Positions 58,601 through 64,000 of a stretch of 64,000 bases of DNA are shown here, one piece after another. A program made the translations under genes and the position numbers. The notes below the pieces were generated by a model. The model did no database searches and was not told the origin of the DNA. It was given only the letters and a program-made list of their open reading frames with translations. Source of the DNA: Eucalyptus grandis (lineage: Eukaryota; Streptophyta; Magnoliopsida; Myrtales; Myrtaceae); assembly GCF_016545825.1 (NCBI RefSeq), contig NC_052616.1, positions 60,595,278-60,659,277 of the forward strand, written 5' to 3'. Position 1 is the stretch's first letter. Each line of letters begins with the position of its first letter.

Positions 58601-60124
58601 TCTATACTGTCTTGTTTCAGCTGTTTCGATGCTGTTCAATCACATAGCCAAAAAGAAAAGAATGAACAATTATTTTGAGAATTTTCTTGAGGGTTTTAGG
58701 CTTATTGGTGCTGACATCTCATGTTAGAGGTTGCTCTTCAACAGGGCCGCCTTTTTTTGTCAGCAAGGATTATTGGCTTCCATGCAAATCTGTTTGGACA
58801 GAAGACCAAATTCTTTTTCCTCTGGGAGGACATAGAAGATATTCAAGTCTTGTCTCCTACTCTTGCATCAATGGGTAGCCCTATTGTGGTTATGACTCTT
58901 CGGCGAGGCAGAGGTATGGAAGCAAGACACGGGGCAAAGACACAAGATGAGGAAGGCAGGCTGAAGTTCCAATTTCAGTCTTTTGTTTCTTTCAATGTGG
59001 CACACAGGTAATCAGTGAGTTAATATTCCTTTGGAAGCTTTCTGTGAATGCTTGAAGTTGTTAAAAATTAGTTGGTCTGGTGGTGATTACTTACCATACA
59101 TCTGGTGCAATTGTCCTTGGGCCTCTGCTTAATTGCCAAAAATGGCATAGGACAATCAGAGAAGGCATCAAATTGTTGGGCTTATGAAATGACTAAAGCA
59201 TGCATTCTATGTGCAGGACAATCATGGCTCTTTGGAAGGCTAGGTCTTTGACTCCAGAGCAGAAGGTTCAACTCATTGAAGAAGAATCTGAAGCTAGAAG
59301 CCTTGTAACAGAAGAGAGCGGGTCCTTCTTGGGCCTTGAGGATGTTAGCTTGTCTGAAGTCTACTGTTCTGTCCTCCCTGTTCCTGTAAGTTACCCATTC
59401 CTTATCAGCTTTTCAAACATGCATTAGAAAATGGACTTCCAAATGGTATTCTTTTGCCTCGAGTAGTTTATAGCATCATGCCCCGGATTTTCTAATTAAG
59501 ATGGGCTTCTTGATCATAGAAAGAGAAAAAGAATTGTCCTCTAACTCCTTTGGCCATGTCAGACCAACTTCTTCTTGGAAGTTTTTGGCGGTGAGGATTT
59601 GGAGCGGAAGGTTATGGAGAAGGCTGGTTGTCTTAATTATTCGTATACCCCATGGGAGTCGGAGAAGCCAGATGTATATGAGAGACAACTATATTACAGA
59701 TTTGATAAGCGTATTTCCCGATATAGAGGGGAGGTCACAAGTACTCAGCAAAAATCTGCTCTTCCAGATAGAGATGGTTGGCTTATTGAAGAGGTTATGA
59801 CTCTCCATGCAATCCCACTTGGTGACTATTTCAATGTATCGATTCTACCTCATTTTTCACTTTATATCCCATTTTCCTTTATCTTCTTTTGAATCTGTAA
59901 ATCTGGCTTCCTAAGTAGTTTTGTGTTTTCAGCTTCACCTTCGATACCAGATTGAAGATGCACCTTCACGACCTAAGGAGTGCAGCATAAAGGTATTTTT
60001 TGGGATTGCGTGGCTGAAAAGTAGTAAGCATCAGAAGAGGATTACGAAGAACATTCTCGTAAATCTGCAAGATCGCCTGAAGGTAATGTTCGGGGCCATT
60101 GAGAAGGAATTCACCCTGAGATAG
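54488..60124 (+). CDS. C2, VASt and GRAM domain protein (At1g03370 type), complete, 1024 aa
   Basis: Nine exons with GT..AG borders: 54488-54836, 56122-57366, 57688-57870, 58032-58315, 58428-58544, 58745-59007, 59217-59385, 59563-59835, 59933-60124. The joined frame is 1024 codons, close to the ~1020 aa of Arabidopsis At1g03370. Order: C2 (about 1-100; calcium-type Asp at 17, 23, 69, 71, 77), acidic/Ser-rich linker, VASt domain (about 266-430), hydrophobic segment (about 463-482, likely membrane anchor), second C2 (about 540-650; D560, D566), GRAM (about 695-790; [10 protein letters not shown]) and a second VASt (about 871-1005). VASt folds bind sterols or lipids in the GRAMD1/Lam families, so a role in lipid transfer or sensing at membrane contacts is inferred. 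The start is the first ATG (54488) immediately before the C2 fold. Confidence 0.94.
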
Positions 60125-61207
60125 TATGGAGATCTTTGCAATATTGTGGTGTTATAACCTTTAGCTTGCCGGAGACAAGGCTGATACTCTTCTCTGAATC
60201 ACCTCGTTCGCTTCGGTTCCGTTATCCGGTTAGGCAAAGTATTCAGGTATTGCTGAGATTTAAAGGAAACAGCATTGAGGGGTATATGATACATGTCTCG
60301 ACAACAAATTTAGCGTGAGCATTCTTTGATTCCTCCACATGCTTGTGTAGAACATAACTTGTGAAAAAAGTGGGTAGATAAAGAAAGCTAGTTGAAACTC
60401 ACTCTCATCTAGGATTATCCATGATGTCCAAGTTTTGAGTTAGTGACTGATGGATCCATCTTAGTGAATGGCAATGCCACAGGCTAGATATGCACTCGAA
60501 ACGTAGTGTCGGCTTTGTAGTCATTTGTGTGAGGAGATTGTAGATTGTAAACGGTAGGGAATCCAAGAAAGCATCCTCATTTTCCTCTTTGTGCAGAAGA
60601 AAAAATATCAGAAGGAAAAGTGAGCTGTATGCAAAATCTGATTGTATCGTGGGAAGGTGTTATATCTTGTAGCAATTGTGCAGTAATGCAGTTGGCTTTT
60701 GCCGATGGCTGATATGAAATGTGACTCTGACTCTATATATATTGGAGACATTTGAAACGTTTGGAATTGTAAGAGCAAAAGGATTTGCATCTCTCTCTTT
60801 GCATAGGAGCAAAAAAACTCTGTTTGGGTTCTTTGCCAATGTCTGCATTGTGTGCAAAGAAAGAACAATTTTTATCTGGAACTTGTGACTTAAATTGATA
60901 GTCACTTTCTTTCCGGTAGATTTCTTGTTCAATCTCACGCAAGATCTGTTGAAGAGTCGAGCACGATGACATAAGAGGATTCATGTAGCTATCCACCGTT
61001 TTGATCTTTTGTTCTTTCTTTCCATACCACTGCAAGTCTAGTTGTGGTTGTTTATACTGGTTTATGCTTTGTGGATAAGGGAATGAGGAATGGATAAAGG
61101 TGCATCCCACACAGATTTTTATGTACCTTTGGAACTTTGTATATTGAATGATAGAATACATAGATGGGTTAAAATAAGTTTCAATTTTGGAAATGTGATT
61201 ATCTGTT
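60125..61207. other. C2-GRAM 3' flank, no gene recognised
   Basis: 3'UTR and intergenic sequence. A minus-strand frame of 167 codons at 60733-61236 has no domain and lies in low-complexity DNA; not called. Confidence 0.5.
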
Positions 61208-61820
61208 CCAAATTCAGCCACCATGGCATACATCATACACTCTGTCTATCGTCATAGTTTTGTCATTTTGGGTTTTATTATTAGTGGTATGTGAGATTGC
61301 TGCTAAAGCCTTAGGCCAAGGTGTGAGAAGGGCCATTCCTCACAAATCCCGCTAGGTCTAGCTCAATGCGCTTGCCTTTGATTAAGTGAAGGACATGAGG
61401 GCTAGAAGTTGTATAATTTCTTGCTTTTAAGCATGGTTTGTCATATCACATTTATCTTGTTTTGTTAATATGATTATTTTTTTTCGAAATTATTTTTTTT
61501 TTCCTCGGATAGGTCTTTAAACTGTTCCGTTTATCGGAGTCAACCCCAAATTCAGCCACCATGGCATACATCACACACTCTGTCTATCATCGTAGTTTTG
61601 TCATTTTGGGTTTAATTATTAGTGGTATGTGAGATTGCTGCTAAAGCCTTAGGCCAAGGTGAGAGAAGGGCCATTCCTCACAAATCCCTTTAGGTCTAGC
61701 TCAATTTGCTTGCCTTTGATTAAGCGAAGGACATGAGGGCTAGAAGTTGTCTAATTTCTTGCTTTTAAGCATGGTCGGTCATATCACATTCATCTCGCTT
61801 TGTTAATATGTTTATTTTTG
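61208..61820. repeat. ~275-bp direct repeat pair
   Basis: 61208-61480 and 61546-61820 are nearly identical ('CCAAATTCAGCCACCATGGC' through 'TTTGTTAATATG'), separated by about 65 bp. The first copy is followed by T runs, the second by an A run of about 20. Differences are scattered point changes. Non-coding. Confidence 0.9.
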
Positions 61821-63001
61821 AAAAAAAAAAAAAAAAAAAAAGTTGACACTATATATCACTTATTCGCTTTTTTATATATATCAGAAGAACTGTAAGCAGA
61901 GTTCGTCGATGTATTTTATCCATTGAATTTCATCAATTATGCAAGCGAAAAAAGTAATCTGTCTTATTAGATTCAGCAGTCATTTCTCTCTCTTTACTTT
62001 CTACTGCACATGTATGTGGGTTGTGGATCAATAGTAACTAATATACTCAAAAGCAAGGGTACAACGTAATTATTGACTAAAATCTGGAAGAAATTTCATT
62101 GGTTGTATATCTTAGAAAGTTTTTGTGATGAAGGCAGTTGGATAATTTGTGGATAAATCAACTTTGCATTTTCAAATTCGTTTTAATATTTCCCCCCTTA
62201 ATCACTTCATTTAACGTTGGAAGTAATTGGAATCCTGTTATTTATGAAATACATCTTGTTTGACATATGTCCATTTGGTCTTTAATGCTGCTCATGGTAC
62301 TTGTATTCATTTCGGTGATGCTCGTCCCCCAAAAGGGCTCAAACTATTGTAGTATCTATATATTAAATTATGGGTTTGTTTGTTTGAAGACAATAATGTT
62401 TTTGGGAAATTATTTTTTGACATTTCGGTATTTTGACGAAGGAAAACTGATTGATTTACTAAAAATGTTTTCCATTGATTGAAAACAGTAAGCTCAGATT
62501 GGGGAAAATAACTTCCCTCTCTGATAAAAAAGAATTCACTTTCCTTAAATTACATAAGAAATAAAAACCGATAATTTTCTTTAAAAATAATTTTCATGGA
62601 AAATGTTTTTCTTTATCAAGGAGTCTTTAATTAAACAAATGAATCCTATATCTTTTTTTTTTTTTTTTTTTTTTTAACTTGTGAAAAGAGTGAGATGGGG
62701 CTATTAACGTTGATGTCCTCCCGACTTTATTATAAAGCACTTGTGATAGAATATGCAACCTAAACCATAACAAAAGCTCACTTTATGAGGTAAGTGAGAG
62801 TAAGATTGGGATTATCCCATTTCACGATATGGCTGAAGGTTTATGTCGCATCCAAACTAATCACTTGAGAGTAAATCCTATGTCATTGGACTAATCACTA
62901 CCACGGTTAAATTATGTCTTTATATAAATTACATATTTTTAGTACAATTTACACTTATTCTAGATATCCAAATTTTTCCTTCCATCTATGGCTACATAAA
63001 A

Positions 63002-63039
<38 letters not shown>

Positions 63040-63147
63040 TTTTCACATTTTTCTAATTCACGATTCACAAAACTGAACAAATATTATAATCACGGGATAT
63101 TCTGAAAAATCGAATAAACGTCATATATTCCACTGTGTATTTTGGTC
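61821..63147. other. AT-rich intergenic DNA, no gene recognised
   Basis: Low-complexity sequence with T runs (about 62654-62675) and a (TA)n microsatellite at 63005-63036. Confidence 0.5.
63005..63036. repeat. (TA)n microsatellite
   Basis: About 16 TA units, uninterrupted. Confidence 0.95.
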
Positions 63148-63292
63148 ATGGCTTCCGCCTGCGGCGAGGGTCTCTCAGTACGGGAAGAATCGTCGGCAGC
63201 AGCAGCAGCAGCAGGAGGAGGGCGCCAATGACCGAACCGCATCCGCCATTAAACCCACCTCCGAGCTCAGGCGCACTTGCGGAAACCCTAAG
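63148..63292 (+). CDS. Probable first exon of a + strand gene, rest outside the window
   Basis: GC-rich segment after a long AT-rich stretch. An ATG at 63228 opens 21 codons (MTEPHPPLNPPPSSGALAET..) up to a strong donor, CTAAG|GTGAGT, at 63293. The earlier ATG at 63148 opens a 28-codon frame that contains a GCA6 Ala run and stops with a TGA at 63229-63231, overlapping the second ATG as ATGA. Either the first frame is an upstream ORF or a sequence difference has split one frame. The remainder of the gene lies to the right, so I cannot name it. Confidence 0.4.
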
Positions 63293-63431
63293 GTGAGTGC
63301 CAAGTTCCTGTCGATTCCGGGTTTCTCCTTCGATGGTCCTGTTTCGGCTGTCGTTTCGACCTTCTTGCCCGTGTCGGATCCACTGATGATGCTCGGTTTC
63401 CTTCTTGACCCGCCTCGGGTTTTCCTTTTCT

Positions 63432-64000
63432 GGGTGCGGCGCCCGGTGTCCGGGGAGCACTTGTTGTGATTGTTGCGGCTGATTTAGTTGATGGGTCTGC
63501 GGGCGCTGTTGCTTTGAGCGTGTGAATCGTGAGGAATTTCGTTTTTTCGGCTGGGTAGGGCGTCCGGTGTCCGGGGAGCACTTGCCCGTGGATATTGCGG
63601 CTGAATTAGTTGATGGGTCTGCGCACGCTATTGATTTGAGCGCGTGAATCGTGAGAAATTTCCGTTTTTCGACTGGGTACGGCGCCCAGTGTCCGGGGAG
63701 CACTTGTTGTGAATGTTGCGGCTGATGTTAGTTGATGGGTTTGCGTGCTTTGTTGATTTAAGCGTGTGAATCGTGAGGAATTTCGTTTTTTCGGCTGGGC
63801 ACGGCGTCCGGTGTCTGGGGAGCACTTGCCCGTGGATATGGTGGCTGAATTAGTTCATGGGTCTGCGCGCCCTGTTGATTTGAGCCTGTGAATCGTGAGA
63901 AATTTCGTTTTTTTTTTTTTTCTTTTTCAACTGGGTGCGGCATCTTGTGTCCGGGGAGCACTTGCCATGGATATTGTGGTTGATATTAGTTGACGGGTCT
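63432..64000. repeat. 122-bp minisatellite in a putative first intron
   Basis: At least four and a half direct copies start at 63432, 63553, 63675, 63797 and 63933. Each unit contains 'GTGTCCGGGGAGCACTTG', 'AGTTGATGGGTCTGCG' and 'GTGAATCGTGAG' (with small changes). The periods are 121, 122, 122 and 136 bp, the last lengthened by a T run. The array continues past the window edge. Confidence 0.92.

Noticed and set aside
60733..61236. 167-codon minus-strand frame after the C2-GRAM gene
   Set aside because: Low-complexity sequence with no motif, and it overlaps the start of a non-coding direct repeat.

Overview
The window is plant nuclear DNA. It has intron-split genes with GT..AG borders, long AT-rich intergenic stretches, copia, LINE, hAT-like and MITE insertions, and (GA)n/(CT)n and (TA)n microsatellites. 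Protein similarity points to a eudicot. The repeated GC-rich 'GCCGGC' MITE cores would fit a woody rosid such as Myrtaceae, but that is a guess and not shown by the sequence.

Layout from left to right. (1) 1-2215: an inverted, internally deleted copy of farnesyl diphosphate synthase (FPS; minus strand, running off the left edge) with its promoter-side repeats. (2) 5542-35880: a local array built from three copies of one module. Each module has a small intronless gene of unknown function on + (117 aa when intact) that converges on a PGLP2-type phosphoglycolate phosphatase gene on -. Modules A and B carry an additional, older copy of the small gene upstream. Only the middle phosphatase (21109-24179) is intact. 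The phosphatases in modules A and C carry frameshifts or a deletion, whereas the small gene is intact in A and C and frameshifted in B. (3) 36676-46248: the other arm of the FPS inverted repeat, with a complete 12-exon FPS gene (342 aa) on + at 41966-46248. (4) 46420-54480: a transposon-rich gap with a 5'-truncated LINE with clear target-site duplications, a long-TIR MITE, a decayed Ty1/copia element whose reverse transcriptase is split by a Tourist-like MITE, and a hAT-like element. (5) 54488-60124: a complete nine-exon gene for a C2/VASt/C2/GRAM/VASt protein (1024 aa, the At1g03370 type). (6) 60125-63147: intergenic DNA with a 275-bp direct repeat. (7) 63148-64000: the probable first exon of another + strand gene, whose first intron is a 122-bp minisatellite.

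Functions. FPS makes farnesyl diphosphate in the cytosolic isoprenoid pathway. PGLP2-type enzymes remove toxic 2-phosphoglycolate or related small phosphates. The C2-GRAM-VASt protein is expected at membrane contact sites as a lipid or sterol sensor/transporter. Nothing in the sequence shows that these genes act together. The most informative part is the duplicated array, because paralogous copies give 'filled' and 'empty' sites for several transposon insertions and show how duplicated genes decay module by module.
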